A DNA stretch of 64,000 nt from Selenomonas sp. AB3002 (GCF_000702545.1 NZ_JNIO01000008.1:1984001-2048000), one strand, 5' to 3'. Shown: positions 51,741 through 61,443, counted from the stretch's first letter. The notes: generated by a model from the sequence alone, not told the origin. Numbers and translations: made by a program.

Positions 51741-52955
51741 CTATTCCAACATATCCGTTTCCACTATCTTATCTGCCACCAGAGACATACCCATCAACAT
51801 CCAAAACTCCCGCATGATAGGTACATCGATGAAGTTCGTGTCCGTCAGCCCTTCTAAATGGATACCTGTGAATATCAGCAACCCCATCAGTGCAAATGAC
51901 ATACCGTCTTTTCTGCTCTGCTGGCGGTATGCCATGATAAGCCTGCTAAGCAAATAGGCATTGATGGCCAGGAAAGCAAGACCGCCCAGAATGCCTCCTT
52001 CTGCGAAGCGCTTCAGTATATTATTGTGAGGATGGGTATGGCCTGAACGGGGCTCTCCCTCTGTGGGCCTTTCTACAGCCTGTGGGGGAATATAGTGGTA
52101 ATTGTACGCCTGCACGTACTCATCCGGCCCAATGCCGGTTAGGGGATAATCTCTGAGCATCTCAAGGGCAGCATGCCACATGTAAAGGCGTTCGCTGTTG
52201 CTGGTATATTTCATATCCTGGATGGACATGATCCGCTGCTGCAAGGCAGGGGAATTCGCAGCGGTCAGCCCCACTGCCAGGCAAACGCAGGAAAATATCA
52301 CTATCAGTTTTTTCCTTGTCCCCTTAGCCATGGCCAGGTAGATGATGCTCGTCAGAAAGAAGGCAATCCAGCCGCCACGGGTATAACTGGCAAACAGAGC
52401 AACAATGGAAAAAGCACACAGGCCCAGGAACACTTTCCGCCAGAGGGGTGAAAAAAGCTCCTTCTGCGCACAGCACCACAGGGCAGGAATTGCCATGAGC
52501 ATATGACTGGCCAGGAAAGTTGGAGAATTTAGCATGCCGGTAGCTCTGGGCAAATCCTTGCCAAAAAACTGCCAGACTGCCACAGCATCAGTAATGAATA
52601 CAGATGCAAACAGAGCAATCATCAGGCCTTTGACCTGCCCGATTTTTTTTATCCCCATCATCACAAAGAACAGGGGAAAAGTACGATAAAATGTGGCGAA
52701 CACATCTTTCAGACTGATCAGTGGTTCCATGGAAAAAAACGCAATAAATGTCCATAACAGGAAATAAATAACAATGATTTTCCACAATTGCCGATCCACC
52801 TGCGGCCAGGCCTGCTCACGCAGCCTGTGCAACAGCACCAGCAGCGTCCCCAGAACAATCGCCGCGGATGTAGCAGCCGGAGAAATATTGGAGCCCAAGG
52901 CCAATAATATCAGTATATAATACATTGCCTGCGCATATCTGCCCTGCAATTCCAT
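51741..52955 (-). CDS. O-antigen ligase/polymerase (Wzy/WaaL family)
   Basis: The 404 residues contain about 11 membrane helices and the Wzy_C (PF04932) core: SYTRGGWIAFFLTSIIYLAM near 205, then a periplasmic loop with SNSERLYMWHAALEMLRDYP and LTGIGPDEYVQAYNYHY, and PHNNILKRFAEGGILGGLAF. The H-x-x-N-x-x-L pattern in the periplasmic loop is typical of WaaL ligases. It either joins O-antigen to lipid A-core or polymerises O-units; the sequence alone does not decide. Confidence 0.87.
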   Translation of the reverse strand: MELQGRYAQAMYYILILLALGSNISPAATSAAIVLGTLLVLLHRLREQAWPQVDRQLWKIIVIYFLLWTFIAFFSMEPLISLKDVFATFYRTFPLFFVMMGIKKIGQVKGLMIALFASVFITDAVAVWQFFGKDLPRATGMLNSPTFLASHMLMAIPALWCCAQKELFSPLWRKVFLGLCAFSIVALFASYTRGGWIAFFLTSIIYLAMAKGTRKKLIVIFSCVCLAVGLTAANSPALQQRIMSIQDMKYTSNSERLYMWHAALEMLRDYPLTGIGPDEYVQAYNYHYIPPQAVERPTEGEPRSGHTHPHNNILKRFAEGGILGGLAFLAINAYLLSRLIMAYRQQSRKDGMSFALMGLLIFTGIHLEGLTDTNFIDVPIMREFWMLMGMSLVADKIVETDMLE

Positions 52956-52989
52956 TGAAATAATCCTTTCTTACCCCATTTTTTTGCTC

Positions 52990-54660
52990 TTATCGTCCAG
53001 CCTCGGCCTCAACCTTGATATCCTCGATGCCGTAATATCTGCAGAGCCCCTTCTTCGTAACAGTATTGTCAAAGTCAACAAAGAAGACATGGCGCAGGGC
53101 ACGATTCTTCAAAGGTATAGGTTCCATATAAGCGACCGGATCCCCCTTGGCGGCGGTGTCCTGCACAATGGCTATGCGGTCGGCGTTTTCCTGCTTCATG
53201 GTATAGGTAACCCACAAGGCTGCCGACAGGGTAAAAAGTCCCAGCCCTGCCGTCCCTGCCAACAGCACTTTCCGTGCAGGCATTACCAGCCGCGCGCTGA
53301 TCAGAGGCTCCCTCAGGATGGATACCATGGCGATGATGATCATGGCCACCGAGCTGAAAGTAGCCCGGGCTGGGAAGGTAGGCGCCGCCACCATGACAAA
53401 GTTATTGGCAAGGGCCAGAGCCAGCAGAAAGCCCGCATAGCGGACAGACTGAAATGACTGCCAAACCTCCCGGGCCTTCACCTTGTCCGCCAGCAGGTGG
53501 ATAACCTGAGAGGACAGCCCCAGCTGCTTCTTCACCAAAGCATAGACAAAGAAGATGGTCAGCCAGTAAATGGCCATTTCATCAAAGCCTTCAAAGAGAT
53601 GGTTGAAATGGTCAAGGGTTTTCTGCTTGGTCAGCCCCAGAGGCACCATCACTGCAGCATACAAAATGTCCCGTATAGTCCAGGCCACGAAGCTGCCATT
53701 GAAATATGACACCACCAACAGGAGGATAAAACCCAGCAGCAACCACTGCCCCCGGCTAAGTTTCCTCCGTCCCTGCTCAATTGAAAAACCTTGCTGCTCA
53801 GCCAGGACAAGCTTGAACACCCGCCAGGCGCAAAGCAGCATCAGCACCATGGGCAGTATGTAAAGCAGCATCTCCCCATTGCCTGCAAACTGATTGCCTA
53901 TATGACTTAGAACACCCTTGCCACTGCCCTGCTCATCATAGCGTACGAAATTGCCTGGCGCTGCTACAATGCCTATAAGGCCCAGCAAAGCCCCCAGAGA
54001 GCCGGCAGGCATCCAGAGAGGCAGCCCTCCCTGACGGTGGAAATACCAGCTGATGGCGGCAGTCAGCCAGACCACCGTCACCGCCAGATTTTCCACCGAC
54101 CATCCGGCAATGATTCCCAACAGGAACATGGGCAGCAGCAGCCAGCCGCCAAGGGCTGACCGGCCTTTGGACAGGGAGATATTATACGGCAGCAGGAAAA
54201 GGGCTGCCGGCACGGCCGACCACAGATAAACGGTGGAGCCGCTTTTCCAGACAGCCACCTCCCCGAAGTGAGGGAAGGAAAGCCAGGCCAGAAAAGCCGT
54301 CACAGCCAGGATAGCCGGTTCCCGCCCCAGCTCTGCGGAGCGACGGGCGTGGCAGAAAAGCAACAAAACCAGTGCCGTGAACATCAGAGCATTGGCTATA
54401 TCAAACCAGAACTTGCCTAGCCACAGGAAAAGATCCAGGCAGAAGACTGTAAACATGCGCCCCCCATGCAGGAAATAATGCCTGTAGGCTGACTGCACTA
54501 CATCCTGAAAAGAAGCGATATGCTCCGAGGTCATCCAGATCAGTGAATAGTCGTAGTCATCACGATGCAACGGCATCAGCTCATTCAATATGAACATGAT
54601 CAGGAAAATCCCTGCCATGACCAACAGATTCTGAAACAAAGAGTTCTTGCTTTGGGACAA
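52990..54660 (-). CDS. DUF6056 family membrane protein (probable membrane glycosyltransferase-like)
   Basis: The 556 residues have about 12 membrane helices. The first extracytoplasmic loop reads NELMPLHRDDYDYSLIWMTS, the acidic DDY motif of DUF6056 proteins and of related GT-C-like enzymes. HYFLHGGRMFTVFCLDLFLW follows. The last 60 residues are soluble. TTG at 54660 with GGGAG 8 nt upstream is the likely start, just after gtrB. GT-C transferases use lipid-linked sugars on the outer side, and pairing with gtrB/gtrA would fit glycan decoration. This is inference. Confidence 0.75.
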   Translation of the reverse strand: MSQSKNSLFQNLLVMAGIFLIMFILNELMPLHRDDYDYSLIWMTSEHIASFQDVVQSAYRHYFLHGGRMFTVFCLDLFLWLGKFWFDIANALMFTALVLLLFCHARRSAELGREPAILAVTAFLAWLSFPHFGEVAVWKSGSTVYLWSAVPAALFLLPYNISLSKGRSALGGWLLLPMFLLGIIAGWSVENLAVTVVWLTAAISWYFHRQGGLPLWMPAGSLGALLGLIGIVAAPGNFVRYDEQGSGKGVLSHIGNQFAGNGEMLLYILPMVLMLLCAWRVFKLVLAEQQGFSIEQGRRKLSRGQWLLLGFILLLVVSYFNGSFVAWTIRDILYAAVMVPLGLTKQKTLDHFNHLFEGFDEMAIYWLTIFFVYALVKKQLGLSSQVIHLLADKVKAREVWQSFQSVRYAGFLLALALANNFVMVAAPTFPARATFSSVAMIIIAMVSILREPLISARLVMPARKVLLAGTAGLGLFTLSAALWVTYTMKQENADRIAIVQDTAAKGDPVAYMEPIPLKNRALRHVFFVDFDNTVTKKGLCRYYGIEDIKVEAEAGR

Positions 54661-54663
54661 ATC

Positions 54664-55653
54664 TTACACTCCCCTATCATCCTGTGCCCGGGCGGGCTTG
54701 TCCCCGGGACTGCAGTACGTCATCTTTTTCCCATTGTATTCGTCCACCAGATAGATGGGCCTTTGCTTGCTCTCGGTAAACACCCTTCCCAGGTATTCGC
54801 CAATGATTCCCAGTGAAAGCAGCTGCACGCCCCCCAAAAACAGCACTACGGTAATAAGTGTGGGATATCCCGCCACCGGGTCCCCATAGCACAGGGCATT
54901 GAAAAGCACCCAGCACATATAGAAGATGGCCAGCAGGGAGACCCCCATGCCCAGCATGGTGGTCAGCCTCAGAGGCGCTGTGGTGAAGGAGGTCAGTCCC
55001 TCCACCGCCAGATTGCAGAGCCGCAGGAAGTTCCAGGTGGTATGCCCCGCTGCCCGGGGACGCACATGGAAGGGGATTTCTTTCTTGCGGTAACCCACCC
55101 AGGTGAACATGCCTTTGGTGTAGCGCTGATTCTCACGCATCATACGCAGGGCGGCCACACAGCGCTTGTCCAGAAGGCGGAAGTCACCTACATCCCTCTG
55201 CACCTTGTAATCGGCAAAGAATTGCAGACTGCGGTAAAAGATATTGGACATATGACGCTTGAACCAGGTCTCATCCGTGCGATCCGTGCGCTTGGCACAG
55301 ACATCATCATAGCCCTTATGCCACCAAGCTATCATCTCGGGCACCAGCTCCGGGGGATGCTGCAAATCAGCATCCATGATGATGACAGCATCCCCCTCTG
55401 CATAGTCAAGGCCGGCCAGCATGGCCGCTTCCTTGCCGAAATTCCGGGATAGGCTGATATAACTTACAGATTCATTCTGTCTCGACATCTCCTGCAACAA
55501 AGCCAGGGTATCATCCGTGCTGCCATCGTTGATGAACAGATAGGCAAATTCACAATCCGCAACATCTTTCAATACACTGGATACTTCGGTATGAAATTTT
55601 TCTACTACCTCCTGCTCATTGTAGCAGGGGACCACAATCGTTATTTTTTCCAT
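54664..55653 (-). CDS. GtrB-type bactoprenol glycosyltransferase (GT2)
   Basis: The 329 residues have a GT2 domain: TIVVPCYNEQEVVEKFHTEV, INDGSTDDTLALLQEMS, DAVIIMDADLQHPPELVPEM (the DxD motif as DAD) and DVGDFRLLDKRCVAALRMM. Two C-terminal helices follow (LGMGVSLLAIFYMCWVLFNA, then LITVVLFLGGVQLLSLGIIG). This is the GtrB/DPM1-like form that loads a sugar onto undecaprenyl phosphate. A gtrA gene is about 5 kb upstream in the same cluster, and the DUF6056 protein downstream may be the third partner. Confidence 0.9.
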   Translation of the reverse strand: MEKITIVVPCYNEQEVVEKFHTEVSSVLKDVADCEFAYLFINDGSTDDTLALLQEMSRQNESVSYISLSRNFGKEAAMLAGLDYAEGDAVIIMDADLQHPPELVPEMIAWWHKGYDDVCAKRTDRTDETWFKRHMSNIFYRSLQFFADYKVQRDVGDFRLLDKRCVAALRMMRENQRYTKGMFTWVGYRKKEIPFHVRPRAAGHTTWNFLRLCNLAVEGLTSFTTAPLRLTTMLGMGVSLLAIFYMCWVLFNALCYGDPVAGYPTLITVVLFLGGVQLLSLGIIGEYLGRVFTESKQRPIYLVDEYNGKKMTYCSPGDKPARAQDDRGV

Positions 55654-55663
55654 CCCAGTCTCC

Positions 55664-56518
55664 TCAATCTGCCAAAGCGCGGAAATTCACGATTTCCACC
55701 TGCTCCGAAGCCGCCAGCTCCCGAAGGGCTGGCGACAGGATAGCCGCCAGCTCCGCCTCGAAATCGTGCTCCCAGGCACAGGCCGGCACCAGCACCTTGT
55801 TATCCAGTCCCGGATGCATCATGACCTCCGTAGTCCCCGGCTGCAACTGTCGGACAATATCCAGCAGATATGCTTCTGACACGGCTTCCCCTGCCACGAT
55901 GCCTGCAAAATGCTCCGGCGTGGCAAGCCCCTTTCTCCCTGCCTTGAAAGCCGACACGCGGGCCAGTGTGCCCAGCCCCAGCCGGCCAATAAGCTGTCCA
56001 AGGCCGCCAAATTCACCGCTGAAAAGGGGACTGCGTGGCGTGCGCACCGCCCTGATACCAGCAGCCTTCGCCAGCCTCAGCACTATATCGATGATGCCCG
56101 GCAGGGTGTGCATATGCTGATGGCTGTCTGCATGAGTAAGCGCAAGACCTGACTGCTGAAGCTTCTGAAGCTGCGCCGCAAGTTCTGCGCGCACTTCTTC
56201 AAAATTCACCTTGCCCAGGGCATAGCGTTTTACAAACACTGTATAGTCGTCATAAAAAACGCCCTCTGCCGTCACCAGAGAGGGAATCTCTGCAGGCGGC
56301 AGCACGGGAAAGCCATTGACCAAAGTAAAGTGGATGCCAACACCCAGCTCCTCGTGGCGTTTTGCCACCGCCACTGCCGAAGCAAAGGCCCGTCCCCCCG
56401 GCATAATTGTAGCCGAGCGCAGGCAACCTTCGGCTACCCCCTTCTCCACCGCCTGATTGATAAGTTCATGGCGGCCAAAATCATCGGCATTGACAATTAA
56501 ACGTTTCACATTCTTCAT
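55664..56518 (-). CDS. YdjC/ChbG-family carbohydrate deacetylase (HpnK-like)
   Basis: The 284 residues match YdjC: metal-binding VNADDFGRHELINQAVEKG at the start, a GVGIHFTLVNGFPVLPP motif near 60 and the histidines in ALTHADSHQHMHTLPGIIDI near 125. AAGIRAVRTPRSPLF and a late EVMMHPGLDN also fit. These metal-dependent enzymes remove acetyl groups from N-acetylated sugars, so modification of an LPS sugar is plausible. Its ATG overlaps the preceding stop by 4 nt. Confidence 0.9.
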   Translation of the reverse strand: MKNVKRLIVNADDFGRHELINQAVEKGVAEGCLRSATIMPGGRAFASAVAVAKRHEELGVGIHFTLVNGFPVLPPAEIPSLVTAEGVFYDDYTVFVKRYALGKVNFEEVRAELAAQLQKLQQSGLALTHADSHQHMHTLPGIIDIVLRLAKAAGIRAVRTPRSPLFSGEFGGLGQLIGRLGLGTLARVSAFKAGRKGLATPEHFAGIVAGEAVSEAYLLDIVRQLQPGTTEVMMHPGLDNKVLVPACAWEHDFEAELAAILSPALRELAASEQVEIVNFRALAD

Positions 56519-57429
56519 CCAATCTTGCCTAACAATATCTCCATATTTTCGCCAATCTTTTCATCTATCTCATCCAGCAGGGCAAACCGCTTGCGGTAGA
56601 CCGCCCTTTTCCTGGTAGGCACTTCCTCCATGGTTTTGCGGGTCTCTGTCAGGGGCAGGCTGTCAAACCTTGCATCCTCAGTTTTTTCCCCGCCAGCCTC
56701 CAGCCAGAAGTCGCTGAAGCTGGTCTTCAGCTTGCGGTTGGCCCTCACATGGTTCATGGCATAGTAGCCTTCATTGGTGACGCCGTACATACGCTCCACC
56801 CCCATACCCCTGGCCACGGCCTGCAGCATATAGAGAATGAGGTTCTTGGTGCGGTAGCCATGAAAGGCCTTGGTCATGCGCTTGATAAGGTCACGGGCTT
56901 CCTCCATATTCGGCCCCTGCAAGGCGCCTATGTAAAGGCTGTCACGCCCCTCATCATCCTTGGCAAACCAAAACATAATCTGGTAGATATGCTCCTGCCC
57001 CAGGTTCAGCTCCAAGGAAAGCAGCCCTTCCTTCCTCTGGCCCGCCTCTGTGCAAAGCACCGCCTGCAATGCCTGACCCTCGAAATCCCCCTGCCACACG
57101 CAGAAGCCTTGCTTATGGACATCCCCCAGATTGAGGAAGTGTTCCTCCGTCACCCTGGACTGCAAAAAGGCAAAATGCTCCCTTACCAGCTTTGACCTGG
57201 TGGCAAAGGTGGAGCCTTTGTAGAAAAAGGCCCTGGTAGCCTGTTCTATGGGGTATGGATTAGCCTCTATAAGCTGGCACCGCAACGGGTCGGACTGGAA
57301 CCAGTTGTATAACTCCTTTATGCCCCGGCTGTGAAGAAAAGCCCGGGCGCAGAAAATAACGTATCGACGCTTCTCCCGGGGATTGTCCATATCGTATATC
57401 TGATGACCCAGTTGCCTGATTTCTTTCAT
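56515..57429 (-). CDS. VirK/YbjX family protein (DUF535)
   Basis: The 304 residues match DUF535: REKRRYVIFCARAFLHSRGI near the start, LGDVHKQGFCVWQGDFEGQA near 100, EGLLSLELNLGQEHIYQIMF, SLYIGALQGPNMEEARDLIK and GVERMYGVTNEGYYAMNHVR. VirK and YbjX are linked to LPS or outer-membrane integrity in enterobacteria, with mechanism unknown. ATG at 57429 shares one base with the stop of the GT2 gene (TGATG), so translation is coupled. Confidence 0.87.
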   Translation of the reverse strand: MKEIRQLGHQIYDMDNPREKRRYVIFCARAFLHSRGIKELYNWFQSDPLRCQLIEANPYPIEQATRAFFYKGSTFATRSKLVREHFAFLQSRVTEEHFLNLGDVHKQGFCVWQGDFEGQALQAVLCTEAGQRKEGLLSLELNLGQEHIYQIMFWFAKDDEGRDSLYIGALQGPNMEEARDLIKRMTKAFHGYRTKNLILYMLQAVARGMGVERMYGVTNEGYYAMNHVRANRKLKTSFSDFWLEAGGEKTEDARFDSLPLTETRKTMEEVPTRKRAVYRKRFALLDEIDEKIGENMEILLGKIG

Positions 57430-58217
57430 CAATGCTCATCACCTACATGTCCATTGGATTTATCCAGATAGTATAGCCTCACATACTTGGCCATGGTGTA
57501 GAAGTAGTGGAAAGAGGCCAGTACAAAACCAATAACCCCGTCACGCCAGCCACCACGCAGGAAAAACATGCGAAAAGAAGCCCAGAAAGGGTGCAGCACA
57601 AAATCCCAAAGATGGGCACGCTTGCCCTGTTCATGCATTTTTTTCGCCGCCAAATCCGTATACACATTGAATTTGTTGAAATAATGCTGCCAATCCCTGT
57701 AGGGATAGTGTACCACATACAAGTCAGCAGGAAGATGCTTTTCCTCACATTCATGGCAGATTTGCTGATGAACCAGCCCTTTGACATAGGTGCCTTTTTT
57801 GGGCAGCAGCCTTACCACATAATCCGGAAACCAGCCTCCGTGCCTCAGGGGCTTTTCCCAAAAATAGTTGAGACGTGCATGGCAGTATGCATAGCGGCGG
57901 TCATCCGCCTTCACCAGTTCCTGCAACTTCTCAGCCAGCCTGGGGGTGACCCGTTCATCAGAGTCAAGTATATATATCCACTCACAGCTTGCCTGGGCGA
58001 TGGCAAAGGTCTGCTGTGCTCCCCAGTCGCCATTCAAAGCCCGTGTGACCACCCGTGCTCCCATCTCCCTGGCAATCTCCGGAGTCCTATCAGTGCTGTT
58101 GTCATCTATGACTACAATTTCAGCCGCCCATTGGACACTTGCCAGGCAGTCACCAATATTTTTTTCCTCATTCTTGGCCAGTATCAGCACAGATACCGGG
58201 GTCTTTGACTCTGCCAT
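57429..58217 (-). CDS. Glycosyltransferase family 2, LPS core type (WaaE/KdtX-like)
   Basis: The 262 residues show GT2 motifs: VSVLILAKNEEKNIGDCLAS, EIVVIDDNSTDRTPEIAREM, WIYILDSDERVTPRLAEKLQ (the DSD motif) and LRHGGWFPDYVVRLLPKKGT with KGLVHQQICHE. This matches the LPS core beta-1,4-glucosyltransferase WaaE/KdtX subgroup, which adds glucose to the first heptose. An amphipathic C-terminus may bind the membrane. It is embedded in the LPS cluster between a GT4-like gene and virK. Confidence 0.9.
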   Translation of the reverse strand: MAESKTPVSVLILAKNEEKNIGDCLASVQWAAEIVVIDDNSTDRTPEIAREMGARVVTRALNGDWGAQQTFAIAQASCEWIYILDSDERVTPRLAEKLQELVKADDRRYAYCHARLNYFWEKPLRHGGWFPDYVVRLLPKKGTYVKGLVHQQICHECEEKHLPADLYVVHYPYRDWQHYFNKFNVYTDLAAKKMHEQGKRAHLWDFVLHPFWASFRMFFLRGGWRDGVIGFVLASFHYFYTMAKYVRLYYLDKSNGHVGDEH

Positions 58218-58219
58218 CT

Positions 58220-59362
58220 TTACTCCTCGATGATTTTTTCTATGCGCCTTGCAAATGCGGCAGGAGAATACGTCTCTGACGCAGACTGAAGCCCCGTCTC
58301 GTATTCGCCCTGCCTATCACCATAACCATTTATAAACTCCGTCAGCACCCGCTGCAAATCAGCCAAATCCCCACTACGAAAAGTCTCCCCCACCTTGAAG
58401 GACTCAAAGACCTCAGGGTTCATATCGTCACTGGCAATCACTGGTTTCTTGAAGCCCAGGGCCGTAAAGAGCATACCACCCCAATGATAGCGGTAGCGCG
58501 GCGCAGAGTAGGGCAACAACAATACGTCAATGCCGGCAATAGCTTCCTGCCACTCCCTGCCAATCAGGCCCTTATGGAGGAACTTTATGCTTTCTTCACC
58601 ACGGTAACGGGCTATGATGCGCTCAAAGTCTTCCGAATCTTCCGGGTGCATAGTGGCCCCCTGCACCAAAAGGCGCACTTCCCGTGTGAACTGCCCTTTG
58701 GCCCTCAGATAAACTTCCAGGAAATCCTCCAGCTTCTTTTCCCGGCGGTACTGGCCGAAAAAACCAATGGTCAGGGGAGCTTCTATCTTCTTGGGGCAAT
58801 AATCTATGAGGTCCCTCGGCGTATAAGTTGGGGGATATATATAACGGATATTTTCCCTCGTCTCCCCAAAGATGTCCTGCCCGAAGGTCAGAACCACAGG
58901 GCGGATATTCCTGCAGTCTGCCAGCTGCCCGGCTGCCTTGAGGAACCTGGGAGCCTCGCCGGGATTGATGCCATGGAGGATAAACACTATGGGCACAGGA
59001 GATTTCCTGAGGCTGCTCCGGCGGACAGCCCTAAGGTAGCGATAGGTAGAGGTGGGCACTATCAGTGCGTCAAAGGCGCCCCCCTCTGCCAATTTCCTGA
59101 GTTGGCTATACCAGCCCAGGCGGCGCTGTTCCCGTTTCAAGGCGTACCAGATTTTTTTCAGCCCCCTGACACCGCTGTAGGATACAACTTCTCCTTGCAG
59201 ATAATGCACCGGCACCTGATAGTCAAAACTGAACTCGAATCCCTCCGGCACATAGAAGCTGACCTCATGGCCTGACTGCTGGAATTCTTCCACCAGAATG
59301 CGGTCAAAATCAACCTCATGACCACCGGGGGTCATAATATTTTCAAAAATGGCCAGCCTCAA
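58220..59362 (-). CDS. Glycosyltransferase, GT4-like (GT-B fold)
   Basis: The 380 residues have a GT-B layout. The N-terminal part has LAIFENIMTPGGHEVDFDRI. The second domain has LTIGFFGQYRREKKLEDFLE near 215, then LVQGATMHPEDSEDFERIIA and IKFLHKGLIGREWQEAIAGI with DVLLLPYSAPRYRYHWGGML. In GT4 enzymes an E-x7-E-like region binds the donor; here FTALGFKKPVIASD occupies that place. Donor and acceptor are unknown; LPS core or O-chain assembly is likely from context. Confidence 0.82.
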   Translation of the reverse strand: MRLAIFENIMTPGGHEVDFDRILVEEFQQSGHEVSFYVPEGFEFSFDYQVPVHYLQGEVVSYSGVRGLKKIWYALKREQRRLGWYSQLRKLAEGGAFDALIVPTSTYRYLRAVRRSSLRKSPVPIVFILHGINPGEAPRFLKAAGQLADCRNIRPVVLTFGQDIFGETRENIRYIYPPTYTPRDLIDYCPKKIEAPLTIGFFGQYRREKKLEDFLEVYLRAKGQFTREVRLLVQGATMHPEDSEDFERIIARYRGEESIKFLHKGLIGREWQEAIAGIDVLLLPYSAPRYRYHWGGMLFTALGFKKPVIASDDMNPEVFESFKVGETFRSGDLADLQRVLTEFINGYGDRQGEYETGLQSASETYSPAAFARRIEKIIEE

Positions 59363-59363
59363 G

Positions 59364-60428
59364 TCAGCCCCCCCCTTGTAAAAGTTCCCGGCACTCCCTC
59401 AGCACCGCCTCCGGTGCTATATTCCAAAGGCATTTGGGCTTGGGCCAGCTGGGACATTCCTCCGTCCGCACAGTGCAAGGGCAGCACTCCTCCCTGCTGG
59501 TAAGCACCCTGGCCTTCTCATTGATGGGATGCCAACGGTCAGGGCTGGTGCAGCCATACATGACCACCATGGGAATCTGGCAGGCAGCAGCAATATGGCC
59601 GCCCCCCGTATCCACAGAGACCAGAAGGTCAGAAGCCTTGAAGAGTGCCGCCAGTTCCACCAGATTGGTCTCCCCGCAGAAATTGGCTACGGGCACCGGG
59701 CAGGCAGCAATCACCTCATCGGCATAAGTCCTGTCCCCCGGACCGCCGGTGACAAAGAATGAGGCCTTGTATTCTGAGGCCAGCTTCTCCACCACTTGAG
59801 CAAAATACTCCTTGGGCCAGGTTTTCAGGGGGAAAGTGCCCTTGACGCAAAGAGCAATGATTTTCTCTGCCTGGGGCAGTTTTTCCAGCAGCTCTTTCGC
59901 CCGTTCCTGTGCCTCCGGCGTAATGCGGGCGAAGACAGGCTCTTCCCGCTCCTCTGCACCTTGCCCAGTAAGTCCCCGGACGATATTCTGGTAGGTATCT
60001 GCCTGCAGGGTCTTGTCCAGATCATAGTCAATGTCCACAGTCCTGGTGTAGAGCCAGGTCACCCTGCTTTTCTTGGGACCAAAGACACGGCTGGGCCCCA
60101 CCCGCTCGGGTATGCGGGCCAAAAAGGCCAGCAGCGCCGGCCGCAGTTTCCTGTCCAGTGAGATGCTCAGGTCAAACTGGCGTTTTTTCAAGTCTTTGGC
60201 CATGGCCCGCATCTGCCCCCAGGAATTTTCCTTGGGCTTGTAGTCAAAGACCATAACCTCATCAATAACGGGGTTATTTTCCACGGCCTGCCGCACCACC
60301 GGCTTTACCAGCATGGTAATGCGGGCTTCTGGATACGCCTTTTTTAGCAGGGCTATAGCCCCCGTGGTCAGCACCACATCCCCCAGGTTCACCAGGGCAT
60401 TTACCAGGATATTCTTGTACTGCTTCAT
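59364..60428 (-). CDS. Glycosyltransferase family 9, heptosyltransferase-like (WaaF/WaaQ type)
   Basis: From ATG at 60428 the 354 residues match GT9: ILVNALVNLGDVVLTTGAIA at the start, LSISLDRKLRPALLAFLARI near 75, ALCVKGTFPLKTWPKEYFAQ near 195 and LLVSVDTGGGHIAAACQIPM with MYGCTSPDRWHPINE near 270. It is the second complete GT9 in the window. In-frame start codons further upstream would overlap gtrA and lack an SD. It likely adds a heptose or related residue to the LPS core. Confidence 0.87.
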   Translation of the reverse strand: MKQYKNILVNALVNLGDVVLTTGAIALLKKAYPEARITMLVKPVVRQAVENNPVIDEVMVFDYKPKENSWGQMRAMAKDLKKRQFDLSISLDRKLRPALLAFLARIPERVGPSRVFGPKKSRVTWLYTRTVDIDYDLDKTLQADTYQNIVRGLTGQGAEEREEPVFARITPEAQERAKELLEKLPQAEKIIALCVKGTFPLKTWPKEYFAQVVEKLASEYKASFFVTGGPGDRTYADEVIAACPVPVANFCGETNLVELAALFKASDLLVSVDTGGGHIAAACQIPMVVMYGCTSPDRWHPINEKARVLTSREECCPCTVRTEECPSWPKPKCLWNIAPEAVLRECRELLQGGG

Positions 60429-60474
60429 AAAGTTCCTGTCCCAGCCCATGCAGCAGGGAGCAGATTCACTCCTT

Positions 60475-60867
60475 CTAATCCATCTTAAGTGCATATCTTT
60501 TCAGAACGAAGTTCCAAATGGTGACAATCACTGCCGCCAAGAGCTTGGCGGCCATATAATAAATTCCCAGTATATCCACGAAGGTGTACATGCAAAGCTG
60601 ATTGATGCCCAGCCCCGCCACGCTGGAACCGAAAAAGATAGACATTGCCTTGAGGCTCTGCTTCTTGCTGCCATCAGCAAAGACCCACACACGGCATAGC
60701 CAGTAATTCACCAAAAGGGAGATGATGAAGGCGACGGCAGAGGAATACAGGTAATGAAAGCCTGCCCACTCCGTCAGTGCATACAGGCAGGCCAACTCCA
60801 AAAGCAGGCAGCCCCCACCTGCAACTACAAATCTTATTACTTCCGCAATACTTTTACGTCTTTCCAA
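60475..60867 (-). CDS. GtrA-family membrane protein
   Basis: The 130 residues form four membrane helices, as in GtrA: IRFVVAGGGCLLLELACLYA, YLYSSAVAFIISLLVNYWLC, RVWVFADGSKKQSLKAMSIF and LLAAVIVTIWNFVLKRYALK. The W-x-F and NF-x-x-x-R-Y residues are family marks. GtrA proteins are proposed to flip or help use undecaprenyl-linked sugars made by GtrB, encoded about 5 kb downstream. It lies between gmhB and a GT9 gene. Confidence 0.9.
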   Translation of the reverse strand: MERRKSIAEVIRFVVAGGGCLLLELACLYALTEWAGFHYLYSSAVAFIISLLVNYWLCRVWVFADGSKKQSLKAMSIFFGSSVAGLGINQLCMYTFVDILGIYYMAAKLLAAVIVTIWNFVLKRYALKMD

Positions 60868-60930
60868 AAAAGCACTTCCTCAGATGACCTGGTTTCCCGT
60901 CATAAATCAATAGGAGCAGCTGTCTGCTCA

Positions 60931-61443
60931 TCATATATACTGCTTCAACAATTCCAGTAAGCTGCCGCCTTCATAGAGCACGCCGCGAATGCCGGCCCCT
61001 TCTCCGCAAGTTACGTCTCTGGGACTATCCCCGACCATCAGGGATTTTTCCATGTCTATGTCAAAATCCCTGCAAGCCTGCTCAATGAGACCGCTCTTGG
61101 GCTTGCGGCAGGAACATTCCTGGCGGTACTCCGGCACTACGGCCTCCGGGTGGTGGGGGCAGTAGTAAAAGGCATCAATATGTGCCCCTACGCCAGCAAG
61201 CTCCTCATTCATGTACCCGTGAAGCTCCTTTACTGCCTCTTCCCCAAACATGCCCCGGGCCACGCCACTCTGATTGGTGACGACAATGGCCAGATAACCT
61301 CTGTCATTGACGTATTTCACGGCCTCCCTGGCTCCGGGCATCCACTGAAGCTTTTCCTGCTCATGAAGATAGCCCGTATCCACATTCAAGGTGCCGTCCC
61401 GGTCGAAAAAAACGGCAGGAATTTTACCTTTTTTATTTTCCAT
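60931..61443 (-). CDS. gmhB: D-glycero-beta-D-manno-heptose-1,7-bisphosphate 7-phosphatase
   Basis: From ATG at 61443 the 170 residues are a HAD phosphatase: PAVFFDRDGTLNVDTGYLHE (nucleophile DxD), LAIVVTNQSGVARGMFGEEA and a zinc-binding cysteine set (CPHHPEAVVPEYRQECSCRK, the GmhB mark). SLMVGDSPRDVTCGEGAGIR follows. It removes the 7-phosphate in ADP-heptose synthesis. The start lies inside the end of hldD (overlap of 11 nt), so the two are coupled. Confidence 0.95.
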   Translation of the reverse strand: MENKKGKIPAVFFDRDGTLNVDTGYLHEQEKLQWMPGAREAVKYVNDRGYLAIVVTNQSGVARGMFGEEAVKELHGYMNEELAGVGAHIDAFYYCPHHPEAVVPEYRQECSCRKPKSGLIEQACRDFDIDMEKSLMVGDSPRDVTCGEGAGIRGVLYEGGSLLELLKQYI